Assembly (NCBI GenBank): GCA_023263785.1
Contig: JALQUO010000001.1
Coordinates: 124,001 to 188,000, forward strand
From: Rickettsiales bacterium
GTDB taxonomy: Bacteria; Pseudomonadota; Alphaproteobacteria; Rickettsiales; Midichloriaceae
DNA length: 64,000 nt
Direction of reading: 5' to 3'
The notes beneath the pieces were generated by a model. That model did no database searches and was not told the DNA's origin. It saw nothing but the letters and a program-made list of their open reading frames with translations. Made by a program: the position numbers and the translations under genes. Shown one piece after another: positions 18,195-26,426 of this stretch. The first letter of the stretch is position 1. The number at the start of each line of letters is the position of its first letter.

Positions 18195-19505
18195 TCATAG
18201 GATAAACTTTCTGGTATCCATCATTGGATCCATTATGCTTGCAAGCTGCTTGCTGACATACTTTTCATCTATGACTATCTTTTTACCTTTATTCTCAACA
18301 GAATTAAAACTTATATCTTCAACGACTTTTTCCATAACAGCCTGTAGTCTTCTTGCACCTATGTTTTCAACCCGATCGTTTAGCTCGATTGCAACCTTTG
18401 CTATGTGCTTTATTCCTGATTCAGAAAACTCCAACTCAACCCCTTCTACAGCTAAAAGAGCTTGATATTGTTTTGGTAAACTGCATTCTCTCTCACTCAG
18501 AATCCTCACCATCTCATCCTCACCGAGTGAGTGTAAATTAACTTTTACAGGGAGTCTTCCTTGCAATTCTGGGAGCAGATCGGATGGCTTTGATACGTGA
18601 AATGCACCAGATGCTATGAAGAGTATATGGTTTGTTTTAACAGGTCCATATTTTGTGCTTATCACTGTACCTTCTATGAGTGGTAACAAATCTCTTTGGA
18701 CACCCTCTCTGCTGACTTCACCTCTGCTGCCACCATTTGCTCTACTAGCTATTTTATCTATTTCATCAATGAAAACTATCCCATCACCTTCAACTGCCTT
18801 GAGCGCTGTCTTGATGATCTGCTCCTCATTGAGCATCTTGTCACATTCTTCCTGTAAGATACTTTGATAAGCTTCAGGGGCTTTCATCTTAACTGTTTTT
18901 GTTTTTTTGCTACCAAGGGCTTTACCAAGGATATCGCCTATGTTGAAAACTCCAAGCTGAGCACCAGGAACATCCATTGTATGCATCATGTTATTTCCGT
19001 TATCTATGAGTGATATTTCAACTTCAACATCATTTAACTCACCATTCCTAAACTTTGCTCTGAACTTTTCGATTGTATCATCGCTGGCACTGCTACCAAC
19101 AACTTCTTGAATGAGTCTGTTCTCAGCTATGATATCTGCTTGTGATAGCACTTCTTCTCTCATTCTTTCGCGAACCTGATTGATTGCAACATCAACTAGG
19201 TCTCTTATGATTGAATCAACATCTCTACCAACATAACCAACTTCTGTAAATTTTGTTGCTTCGACCTTTATGAATGGAGAGTTTGTGAGTTTTGCTAATC
19301 TTCTTGATATCTCTGTTTTGCCAACCCCTGTAGGTCCTACCATTAGGATATTATGAGGTATGATCTCATCTCGCATTTTCTGATCAACATTTTGCCTTCT
19401 ATATCTATTTCTTAAGGCTATTGCTACTGCTTTCTTTGCATCGTTTTGCCCTATGATAAATCTATCTAATTCTGCTACGATCTCTTTTGGATTTAAATTC
19501 AACAT
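18195..19505 (-). CDS. hslU: ATP-dependent protease ATPase subunit HslU
   Basis: 436 residues, the unfoldase ring of the HslUV protease. It starts with the classic [20 protein letters not shown] and has Walker [11 protein letters not shown], the pore motif GYVGRD, Walker [12 protein letters not shown] and the ending [20 protein letters not shown] with the C-terminal RKFIL tail that docks into HslV. The I-domain (about 110-240) is present. The usual upstream partner hslV is missing; instead ubiA lies upstream, overlapping by 7 bases. Confidence 0.97.
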   Translation of the reverse strand: MLNLNPKEIVAELDRFIIGQNDAKKAVAIALRNRYRRQNVDQKMRDEIIPHNILMVGPTGVGKTEISRRLAKLTNSPFIKVEATKFTEVGYVGRDVDSIIRDLVDVAINQVRERMREEVLSQADIIAENRLIQEVVGSSASDDTIEKFRAKFRNGELNDVEVEISLIDNGNNMMHTMDVPGAQLGVFNIGDILGKALGSKKTKTVKMKAPEAYQSILQEECDKMLNEEQIIKTALKAVEGDGIVFIDEIDKIASRANGGSRGEVSREGVQRDLLPLIEGTVISTKYGPVKTNHILFIASGAFHVSKPSDLLPELQGRLPVKVNLHSLGEDEMVRILSERECSLPKQYQALLAVEGVELEFSESGIKHIAKVAIELNDRVENIGARRLQAVMEKVVEDISFNSVENKGKKIVIDEKYVSKQLASIMDPMMDTRKFIL

Positions 19506-20470
19506 CTTCCAAATACTGTTCCTAAAAATAATATGAATAAAAAAATACTGATTTTTTTGAAATGTTCAGCACAAGACTTATTAAGTTGTATGTTACAAGC
19601 CTCCCACCAATTGTACAGCATGTAAGTTGCACCAGCAAGTCCAAAGAAGAAAGGGCTACATAGGCTCATCCCAAGACCAGCAATACCAATGCAAGTTATT
19701 GATAATTTATATATATTCCAAACAGTAGCTTTTATGTCACGATCTCTTATTTTGAGTAAAACAGGAAATGACTTAACACCGGCTTCTATATCATCTTCTA
19801 GGTCTTGACAGGCATATATCGTATCGTATGCGAAGGTCAAAAAAACAAATCCTAAATACAACATCCCAAGCTGAAAGTAATAGTTATCATTCACAATAAG
19901 CCAACCAATTAGGACCCCTATATTGAAAGTAAAACCAAGGATAAGTTGTGCTAAATATGTAAATCTCTTCGCAAGTGGATATATGGCAACTAAAGCTGCA
20001 GCAAATATTCCAACAAAGAATACATGCTTTGGAAGTGATAGCAAAATAATTAGTGACATCACTGACATCACAAATGCAACTTTGAGTGCTTCAGAAACTT
20101 TAACTTCACCTGATGCAATTGGTCTATGTTGTGTTCTTGCAACTTGCTTATCAAACTTCACATCAGCTAGATCGTTTAGAATACATCCAACGCTTCTCAT
20201 TAAAAATGCACTAATTGCAAAGAGCATACACAGCAAAATCCTTGAAAATGTTTCATCTGATCTATCACCAATCCATATTGCACACCAGGTAGGTAAAAAC
20301 AGAATCGGATACACATGGTAGCTATCCATCCTTATGAGTCTTCCATATCTTGTTTGTGAATACTTTATGTATCTCTCCTGCAATGGCTTTGTTTTAGTCA
20401 AAATGAATGCAATGATCTCCATGGTAAAAGCTTCAACTGCTTTATAGATTTGCCTGTGTTTTTTCTTCAT
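19499..20470 (-). CDS. ubiA: 4-hydroxybenzoate polyprenyltransferase
   Basis: 323 residues, an integral membrane prenyltransferase that joins the polyprenyl tail to 4-hydroxybenzoate in ubiquinone synthesis. Both Asp-rich motifs are present: N-D-x-x-D-x-x-x-D ([20 protein letters not shown]) and the second one in [22 protein letters not shown]. About eight membrane helices surround them. The N-terminus may be shorter (Met17 is an alternative start). It ends inside the hslU start (7-base overlap) and is divergent from sdhB. UbiX at 58069 belongs to the same pathway. Confidence 0.93.
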   Translation of the reverse strand: MKKKHRQIYKAVEAFTMEIIAFILTKTKPLQERYIKYSQTRYGRLIRMDSYHVYPILFLPTWCAIWIGDRSDETFSRILLCMLFAISAFLMRSVGCILNDLADVKFDKQVARTQHRPIASGEVKVSEALKVAFVMSVMSLIILLSLPKHVFFVGIFAAALVAIYPLAKRFTYLAQLILGFTFNIGVLIGWLIVNDNYYFQLGMLYLGFVFLTFAYDTIYACQDLEDDIEAGVKSFPVLLKIRDRDIKATVWNIYKLSITCIGIAGLGMSLCSPFFFGLAGATYMLYNWWEACNIQLNKSCAEHFKKISIFLFILFLGTVFGRC

Positions 20471-20500
20471 AAATTAAGTTATGTTACGATATAATATAAT

Positions 20501-20526
20501 TTGACATTTTCATCCATCAGTGTCAA
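20501..20526. promoter_or_regulatory. TTGACA/TGTCAA dyad between ubiA and sdhB
   Basis: The 92-base gap between the divergent ubiA and sdhB genes holds TTGACA at 20501-20506 and its inverse TGTCAA at 20521-20526. Each arm is a perfect -35 hexamer, one per strand. On the plus strand AATATT follows at 18 bases (4 of 6 matches to a -10); on the minus strand the best -10 (TATATT) is too far at 22 bases. It may be a divergent promoter or an operator; the evidence is weak. Confidence 0.3.
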
Positions 20527-20562
20527 TATTTTATGTAGGCAGAATAATATATAGCGATTGTC

Positions 20563-21342
20563 ATGGTGGAATTCACTTTACCTAAAAATTCGAGAGTTCA
20601 AGCCGGAAAGGAGTTCATAGAGAAGAATTGTAGTAAAGATGATAAAGATATTTTATGCATTAAGATTTATCGCTACGATCCAGACAATAACAGCAATCCT
20701 ACACTTGATACTTTCTATTTGAGGAAAGATAATCTCAACATGGTGCTTGACGTCCTTATAAAAATAAAAAACGAGGTTGATCCAACGCTGACTTTCAGGC
20801 GATCCTGCAGGGAAGGAGTTTGTGGCAGTTGCGCCATGAATATAGATGGTACAAACACCCTCGCTTGTACAAAACATATAAGCGACATAGGTAATGAAAT
20901 CAAGATATATCCTCTGCCACACCTACCAGTAATAAAAGGCCTAGTTGGTGACCTGAGCGGTTTCTACAGACAATTCGAGAGAGTCAAGCCATGGCTTCAT
21001 ACAAGTCACAAAAATGTGGACCACGAGCAAAGACAATCAGAAGAGAACAGAAAAAAACTCGACGGTCTTTATGAGTGCATCTTGTGCGCATCATGCTCAA
21101 CTGCCTGTCCTAGCTATTGGTGGAATAGCGAGAAGTTTCTTGGCCCTGCTGCTCTGCTGCAAGCTTACAGATGGATAATCGATAGCAGAGATGAAGCGAC
21201 AGAGGAGAGACTGAATGACTTGGACGATAACTTCAAATTATACAGATGTCATACAATAATGAATTGTACAAACACATGTCCTAAGGGGTTGAATCCAGCT
21301 CAAGCGATCTCAAAGATCAAGAGCATGATTGCTAGCAGATAA
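20563..21342 (+). CDS. sdhB: Succinate dehydrogenase iron-sulfur subunit
   Basis: 259 residues, the electron-transfer subunit of respiratory complex II. The 2Fe-2S ferredoxin part carries C-x4-C-x2-C (CREGVCGSC) and a fourth Cys in GTNTLACT. The C-terminal part holds the 4Fe-4S and 3Fe-4S ligands in [16 protein letters not shown] and [17 protein letters not shown]. The start at ATG 20563 gives the usual length. sdhA, sdhC and sdhD are not adjacent, so the sdh genes are scattered or grouped elsewhere. Its 3' end overlaps the convergent acpS by 33 bases. Confidence 0.97.
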   Translation: MVEFTLPKNSRVQAGKEFIEKNCSKDDKDILCIKIYRYDPDNNSNPTLDTFYLRKDNLNMVLDVLIKIKNEVDPTLTFRRSCREGVCGSCAMNIDGTNTLACTKHISDIGNEIKIYPLPHLPVIKGLVGDLSGFYRQFERVKPWLHTSHKNVDHEQRQSEENRKKLDGLYECILCASCSTACPSYWWNSEKFLGPAALLQAYRWIIDSRDEATEERLNDLDDNFKLYRCHTIMNCTNTCPKGLNPAQAISKIKSMIASR

Positions 21343-21699
21343 GACCACATAAGCAATCGCGATCGGGTCGTCATCAGACATAGAAAGGTGTGCAATGATG
21401 TTTTTTCCTACAACATCAAGGGTTTTTTCGCTAAAGAATGGACGTCCAGTCACTGAATCCTTAAAGATTTCTATGTCTTTGAATTTGAATTTCTTTCCTA
21501 TTCCTTGCCCAATTGCCTTGCTGAATGCCTCCTTCGCAGCAAATCTCTTAGCAATATAATTCTCGATCTTTTGGATCTTTGGCATAATCAGGAGCTCCTC
21601 TTGAGAAAATATTCTATGTAGAAATTTATCTCCAAATAGATCATGAATTCTTTTTATCCTTGGGATTTGTACAAGATCACACCCGATGCCAACTATCAT
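21310..21699 (-). CDS. acpS: Holo-[acyl-carrier-protein] synthase
   Basis: 129 residues, the normal size of AcpS, which moves 4'-phosphopantetheine from CoA to the serine of acyl carrier protein. The Mg2+-binding Asp is in [12 protein letters not shown] and the second conserved block is [17 protein letters not shown] with the catalytic Glu. The later piece GRPFFSEKT and the ending [19 protein letters not shown] are typical. It overlaps the DnaA-like gene upstream by 23 bases and sdhB (convergent) by 33 bases. Confidence 0.96.
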   Translation of the reverse strand: MIVGIGCDLVQIPRIKRIHDLFGDKFLHRIFSQEELLIMPKIQKIENYIAKRFAAKEAFSKAIGQGIGKKFKFKDIEIFKDSVTGRPFFSEKTLDVVGKNIIAHLSMSDDDPIAIAYVVLSASNHALDL

Positions 21700-22333
21700 A
21701 TGCTTGCCTCAAAATATTTACATCTAACTTCATCCGATTGTCTTCACAAAGCCTTTGCAGACAAAGTTTAAAACTCAAAAGATCAGTAAAAGTAGAAAAA
21801 TTAATGTTATGCTTAATAAAATCAAGCGCTGTAGAGTTAACTTTTATTTTATTCAAAAAACACATTTCTTGAATCATCATCAACACCAAATCATCATCAG
21901 GTGGAAAGATTTGTAGTTGATAAGATGCATTTACTCTTGATGTTAAATCATGTATTTTAAATTCGATCTTTGATGTTCCAACCAAAAGTATTACAACTCC
22001 GCTGTCAACACACCTATTAATCATATGCAGTAGCTCTGTCTCATCTGACAGCTCAAAATTATCTACTACAACTTTTTCATATTTCCTGTCAACTTTAATG
22101 TCTAAAGAATCAGTTCTGCAATTAACATATAATCCATTTCCTACCCACATCTTTGCTAGGCGGCTTTTTCCTGAAGCTTTAGGACCAATCAATACTATCC
22201 TTGAGAATGGTATATTATTTGGATCATATAGATCAATTAAGAATTTGTGAGCTTCTTCGTTGCAACTTGTGACAAAGAATTCAGTGGTTTTAGTTAGAAA
22301 TTCCTCATCTACCGGCAATGACAGCTGTTTCAT
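21677..22333 (-). CDS. DnaA-like AAA+ ATPase (Hda/DnaA-related)
   Basis: 218 residues made of a single AAA+ module like domain III of DnaA without the DNA-binding domain, the layout of Hda and its alphaproteobacterial relatives such as HdaA. The Walker A is GPKASGKSRLAKMW, a slightly unusual P-loop, and Walker B reads KVVVDNFELSDETELLHMIN. Sensor I is VVILLVGTSKIEFKIHDLTSRVN and the lid ends in LSFKLCLQRLCEDNR. Family members help convert DnaA-ATP to DnaA-ADP after initiation. A regulatory role here is inferred from that. It overlaps acpS by 23 bases. Confidence 0.82.
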   Translation of the reverse strand: MKQLSLPVDEEFLTKTTEFFVTSCNEEAHKFLIDLYDPNNIPFSRIVLIGPKASGKSRLAKMWVGNGLYVNCRTDSLDIKVDRKYEKVVVDNFELSDETELLHMINRCVDSGVVILLVGTSKIEFKIHDLTSRVNASYQLQIFPPDDDLVLMMIQEMCFLNKIKVNSTALDFIKHNINFSTFTDLLSFKLCLQRLCEDNRMKLDVNILRQAYDSWHRV

Positions 22334-22340
22334 TGAAATA

Positions 22341-23126
22341 TCAGCGCAAAAGTTCGTTTATTCCTACTTTGTTTCTAGTTGTATCATCAGCATACTTCAC
22401 TATGACTGCACAGGCAACCTGCACTCCACTAAAGTTATTGTCTCTCGGGATGCTACCCTGTACAACAACTGCATTCTTAGGAATAATACCATATGATATC
22501 TCGCCGGTAGTTGAGTCGTATATCCTTGTGGATTGAGATATATGGGTTCCTGGTGCAATCACAGCACCTTCAGAAACAACAACGCCGCTCGTAATGCTGC
22601 AGCTAGCTCCAAGGAATACATTATCTTCTATGATAGTTGGTTTGTCATGTAGGGGTTCTAATACACCTCCTATGACTGTTCCAGCACCTATGTGACAATT
22701 AGATCCAACATAGCAGCAGCTTCCTAGTGTTGAGTTAATGTCAACCATTGTATTATTTCCAACATAGACACCTACATTGATGAAGGATGGCATCACAACA
22801 CATCCTGGACTTAAGAATACTCCATATCTTACAAATGCACCTGGTACGACTCTAATTCTAGCGTCTTTGAAATTGTCTTCAGTCCATGATGCAAACTTCA
22901 GAGGAATTTTATCATAATAATTACCAGGGAGAACCTGAGGGGCTGTAGATCTGAAGAATAGCAAGATTGCCTTTCTGATCCAATCATTTACAATCCATTC
23001 ACCTCCTTTATCCTCACATATCTGTATTTTACCTTCATCCAGTAGATCTAAAGTTTTCTTTGTCTCATTCTTTACAACATCTGTTATGTCACCACCTAAC
23101 CAAGCTTTTTCTATTGTTTCTAACAT
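22341..23126 (-). CDS. dapD: Tetrahydrodipicolinate N-succinyltransferase
   Basis: 261 residues. DapD succinylates tetrahydrodipicolinate in the succinylase branch of meso-diaminopimelate and lysine synthesis. The N-terminal helical domain (WLGGDITDVVKNETKKTLDLLDEGK) is followed by a left-handed beta helix of hexapeptide repeats (GAFVRYGVFLSPGCVVMPSF, GSNCHIGAGTVIGGV, DNVFLGASCSITSGVVV). The HIGAGTVIGGVLEP stretch is a family signature. With DapA at 30612 and MurC at 32926 it indicates that the organism builds DAP-type peptidoglycan. Confidence 0.96.
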   Translation of the reverse strand: MLETIEKAWLGGDITDVVKNETKKTLDLLDEGKIQICEDKGGEWIVNDWIRKAILLFFRSTAPQVLPGNYYDKIPLKFASWTEDNFKDARIRVVPGAFVRYGVFLSPGCVVMPSFINVGVYVGNNTMVDINSTLGSCCYVGSNCHIGAGTVIGGVLEPLHDKPTIIEDNVFLGASCSITSGVVVSEGAVIAPGTHISQSTRIYDSTTGEISYGIIPKNAVVVQGSIPRDNNFSGVQVACAVIVKYADDTTRNKVGINELLR

Positions 23127-23237
23127 TTTTTCTTTTTAATCTAACAAATTTTTTTAAAATTCAAACTCTTTCTTAATATTTCCGTAACACAAACCGTATA
23201 AAAACTTTTATAGGAACAAAATGCAAGAATTCTGACA

Positions 23238-24254
23238 CTAGGTAATTAATCTTCTTAGGACATCACAGAGTTCCTTGAATTTCTCGCTTGTAGCCTTCCC
23301 GTAGTCTATTTTATCAAGATCAATAGAACTTGATATCTCTGGAATAATAGGAATGGTTGCAAGCATTCTCAAGCCATTTTCGATTGCATATTTCTCAATA
23401 TTGCCACTACCGAATATGTAGTTTTTTGATCCATCTGGATTGGTTATATAAGCCATATTCTCAATTACTCCTAAGACTTTTATATCTAACTTCTTAAGCA
23501 TATCAACTGACCTATGAGCATTTGCAAGAGATAGTTCTTGCGGAGTAGAAACAACCACTGCTCCGTCTATGATATAATTTTCAGATAAACTCAAATGAAC
23601 GTCTCCTGTTCCTGGTGGAGAATCAATTATTAGGCAGTCTAAATCAGATTTTATCCCAAACAAGTTCTTGTGAGACCAATCAGTGTGCATCAACATATTA
23701 TGAAGTGTTTTAGAAACCATAGGGCCACGCCATACAAGAGCATCTCCTGTCTGTACAATAAATCCCATTGACATAAGTTTAACTTTGAATTTCTCATGAG
23801 GTATAAAGGTTCCATCTTTTATTTTTATTTCATCATCAATTCCAAATATTTTCTGTATTGATGGACCATATATATCTGAGTCAAATAATCCAACTTTATA
23901 CCCTGCGAGAGCCATATGATAAGCAATATTGGAACTTATCGTAGATTTTCCAACCCCTCCTTTCCCGGAGCATATAAGAATAACTTTTTTAACTCCCTGT
24001 ATCCTTTTTTTTAACTTCTGAGTTTTTTCCTGTTTTTTCTGTTCTTGATTACTCTGTTGAATAAAACAAACTTTTGTTTTTTGTCCTAATTGTTTTAGGA
24101 TTGCATTTTCAATTTCAGTTGCAAGTTTATCATTGTTATTTTCACTTGTTTTGATCATAATGTATAAGATGCTATTCCTCTCAATTACATCATCAATGGT
24201 AAGCTTGAATCCTTTTTGTATGAGTTCATTTATTGTCTCTTTAATTTTGACCAT
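23238..24254 (-). CDS. mrp: Mrp/ApbC (Nbp35-type) P-loop ATPase, lacking the CxxC
   Basis: 338 residues. Mrp/ApbC proteins carry and deliver Fe-S clusters. An N-terminal FeS_assembly_P (DUF59-like) domain of about 90 residues leads to the deviant Walker A CSGKGGVGKSTISSN, then LFDSDIYGPSIQKIFG, WRGPMVSKTLHNML and LDCLIIDSPPGTGDVHLSL. Most family members have a CxxC just after the ENMSY motif to hold the bridging cluster; here the segment is ENMAYITNPDGSKNYIFGSG, without cysteine. It is divergent from hflK by 73 bases, an arrangement familiar from Rickettsiales. Confidence 0.92.
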   Translation of the reverse strand: MVKIKETINELIQKGFKLTIDDVIERNSILYIMIKTSENNNDKLATEIENAILKQLGQKTKVCFIQQSNQEQKKQEKTQKLKKRIQGVKKVILICSGKGGVGKSTISSNIAYHMALAGYKVGLFDSDIYGPSIQKIFGIDDEIKIKDGTFIPHEKFKVKLMSMGFIVQTGDALVWRGPMVSKTLHNMLMHTDWSHKNLFGIKSDLDCLIIDSPPGTGDVHLSLSENYIIDGAVVVSTPQELSLANAHRSVDMLKKLDIKVLGVIENMAYITNPDGSKNYIFGSGNIEKYAIENGLRMLATIPIIPEISSSIDLDKIDYGKATSEKFKELCDVLRRLIT

Positions 24255-24327
24255 GGCTTTATGTTGTTGATTTCGCAGATTTTTCTCTATATAAATATAG
24301 TAACAAGCAAAAAGTTAAAAAATAATT

Positions 24328-25446
24328 ATGAAATCATCGATACCACACTGTGTAGTGAAAAATCAAAACTTTGATAGTCCATGGGGGGATAGTAATGACA
24401 ATCAGAAGAAAGTCAAAAAAGGCTCTGACTTTGTCATGTGGGATACAGGTAGTTCAAACACCCCAAACAATAACAATTCCTTAGATAAAGGTATAAAGTT
24501 GATAATGTTGCTGGTGTTCATATTGCCAATTCTAGCATGGCTATCAACAGGTTTCTATACTGTTGAACCAGATCAAGAAGGTGTTATTGTTAGATTTGGA
24601 AAATATCATTCAACTACTCAGCCAGGCCTCCGCTATAAATTTCCCGATCCAATAGATAAGGTAATAAAAGTTAGCGTTACAGCAGTCAACAGAGAAATAA
24701 TCGGTGCTAGGGTGCAACAAGGATCTGATTTCATGAACAAGGGGGATGAGAAGGGAAAAATAAATATTCCAGAAGAAAGTCAGATGCTTACTGGTGATGA
24801 AAACATCATCGATATGTATTTCTTTGTTCAATGGAAAATCAAAGATGCATACAACTATGTATTCAAAATAAGAGATATATCTCCTGAGAACAGCACCTTG
24901 AGACTTAGTTCTGAAAGTGCAATGCGTGAGGTAATGGGTATTGTAAAACTAAATGATGCGATATCTGAGCAGAGACAAGATATAGAAAAGCAAGCGAAAG
25001 TAATACTCCAGAAGATGCTAGATGACTACCAAACAGGTATAGAAGTTTTAAATCTAGGAATACTATATAGCTATGTCCCATCAGAAGTGAAAGATGCATA
25101 TAGGGATATACAAGCTGCAAAGGCTGATAAAGAAAGAGAAATAAACCAAGCTTATGCTTATAGAAACGACATCTTACCTAAAGCAAGAGGTACAGTTGCA
25201 TCAATAGTAGAAGAGGCTGAAGGTAAGAAGTCAGCCATAATATCTGAAGCACAAGGACAGGCAAATAAATTCTCAAGCATCTATAATGAATATAAAGTAG
25301 CACCTGAGATGACAAGAAAGCGTCTATATATAGAAGCGATGGAGTCAGTCCTTGGAGAAAAAGAAAAGATCCTTATGACAAAAGGTGTTAGTCCACTGCC
25401 TCTAATGCCAATCCAAAATTCATTTAAAGAACAAAACAATAAGTAA
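24328..25446 (+). CDS. hflK: FtsH protease modulator HflK
   Basis: 372 residues. A Gly/Asn-rich cytoplasmic start is followed by a single membrane anchor (KLIMLLVFILPILAWLSTGF, about 52-71) and a SPFH/band-7 domain (YTVEPDQEGVIVRFGKYHST, PGLRYKFPDPIDKVIKV) with a long coiled coil (AKADKEREINQAYAYRNDILP). HflK and HflC form a cage around the FtsH protease in the inner membrane and limit its access to membrane substrates. It forms an operon with hflC, which begins 9 bases after the stop. Confidence 0.95.
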   Translation: MKSSIPHCVVKNQNFDSPWGDSNDNQKKVKKGSDFVMWDTGSSNTPNNNNSLDKGIKLIMLLVFILPILAWLSTGFYTVEPDQEGVIVRFGKYHSTTQPGLRYKFPDPIDKVIKVSVTAVNREIIGARVQQGSDFMNKGDEKGKINIPEESQMLTGDENIIDMYFFVQWKIKDAYNYVFKIRDISPENSTLRLSSESAMREVMGIVKLNDAISEQRQDIEKQAKVILQKMLDDYQTGIEVLNLGILYSYVPSEVKDAYRDIQAAKADKEREINQAYAYRNDILPKARGTVASIVEEAEGKKSAIISEAQGQANKFSSIYNEYKVAPEMTRKRLYIEAMESVLGEKEKILMTKGVSPLPLMPIQNSFKEQNNK

Positions 25447-25455
25447 TTAGTAGTT

Positions 25456-26328
25456 ATGTCAAACAATAAAATTTTATCACTTGGATTAGTTGTATTAGGA
25501 TTACTGTTTTTAGTTGCTAACTCCATTTACATCCTCGATCAAAGACAATACGACATAGTCATACAATTTGGTGATGTTGTGAGGGAAGACAAAGAACCAG
25601 GTCTGAAGTTCAAAATCCCTTTTATTCAAAATTCTGTTTTCTTTGATAACAGAATCCAAACGATAGTCTTTGCTGCAGGTGATGATACTGAGGTTGTTGC
25701 AGCAGATCAGAAGACAATGAAATTGAATGCATTCAGTAAGTATCGTATTGCAGACACAGTTAGGTTCTTTAAGACAGTTCGTGATGAAAACACACTCAGA
25801 GCTAGGATGTTAGCGCTAATGGAATCATCTATCCGTGAGGTCATAGGTAGTACAAAGTTCAATGATGTCCTTGGCTATAAAAGAACAAAAGTTATGGAAG
25901 ATATAACATCTCTTGTGAAGGGGCAGATGGATAATTTTGGAATAGAGGTATTTGAAGTTAGGATTACAAGGATTGCATTGCCTGAGAAGGCACGTGATGC
26001 TGTATATGCAAGGATGAGAACTGAGCGTGAGAAAGAAGCAAATGAAATCAGAGCTACTGGTTCTGAAGAGGCGCAAAAAATTAAAGCGGATGCTGAGAGA
26101 CAGCGTGTAGTGATGATTGCTGATGCAAAAAAGCAATCTCAAACTCTTGTGGGTGAAGCTGAAGGAGAGGCAATAAAGATTATATCTGGTGCAGTTGGTA
26201 CTGATGTGGAGTTCTTTGATTTCTATAGAAGCATTGAAGCATATAAAAATTCATTCAACTCAGGTAGTACAAAAATCGTGATTGGTACTGAAACTCCATT
26301 CTTAAAATACATGGACTCTGCAAAATAA
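25456..26328 (+). CDS. hflC: FtsH protease modulator HflC
   Basis: 290 residues with an N-terminal membrane anchor (ILSLGLVVLGLLFLVANSIY) and a band-7 domain (LDQRQYDIVIQFGDVVREDK; EPGLKFKIPFIQNSVFFDNR), then a coiled coil (YARMRTEREKEANEIRATGS) and the SPFH C-terminal part DFYRSIEAYKNSF. It partners HflK in the FtsH-bound complex. It follows hflK by 9 bases. The downstream protease gene often seen in alphaproteobacteria (degP/htrA) is replaced here by the MFS-HD fusion gene. Confidence 0.95.
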   Translation: MSNNKILSLGLVVLGLLFLVANSIYILDQRQYDIVIQFGDVVREDKEPGLKFKIPFIQNSVFFDNRIQTIVFAAGDDTEVVAADQKTMKLNAFSKYRIADTVRFFKTVRDENTLRARMLALMESSIREVIGSTKFNDVLGYKRTKVMEDITSLVKGQMDNFGIEVFEVRITRIALPEKARDAVYARMRTEREKEANEIRATGSEEAQKIKADAERQRVVMIADAKKQSQTLVGEAEGEAIKIISGAVGTDVEFFDFYRSIEAYKNSFNSGSTKIVIGTETPFLKYMDSAK

Positions 26329-26376
26329 TAACTTTGAGTTGAAAGTGTTTTTGTCAACAAAATTGTTTATTGACAG

Positions 26377-26408
26377 TTAAATTTTTGTGTGATTAAATTT
26401 TTGTGTAA
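26377..26408. repeat. Two-copy 16-bp tandem repeat
   Basis: TTAAATTTTTGTGT at 26377-26390 recurs at 26393-26406 with a 16-base period. It sits in the 98-base gap between hflC and the MFS-HD fusion gene, 19 bases before the latter's start. It may be a slippage product or part of the promoter region; nothing indicates a specific role. Confidence 0.6.
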
Positions 26409-26426
26409 CTAAACAAAAACACTTTT

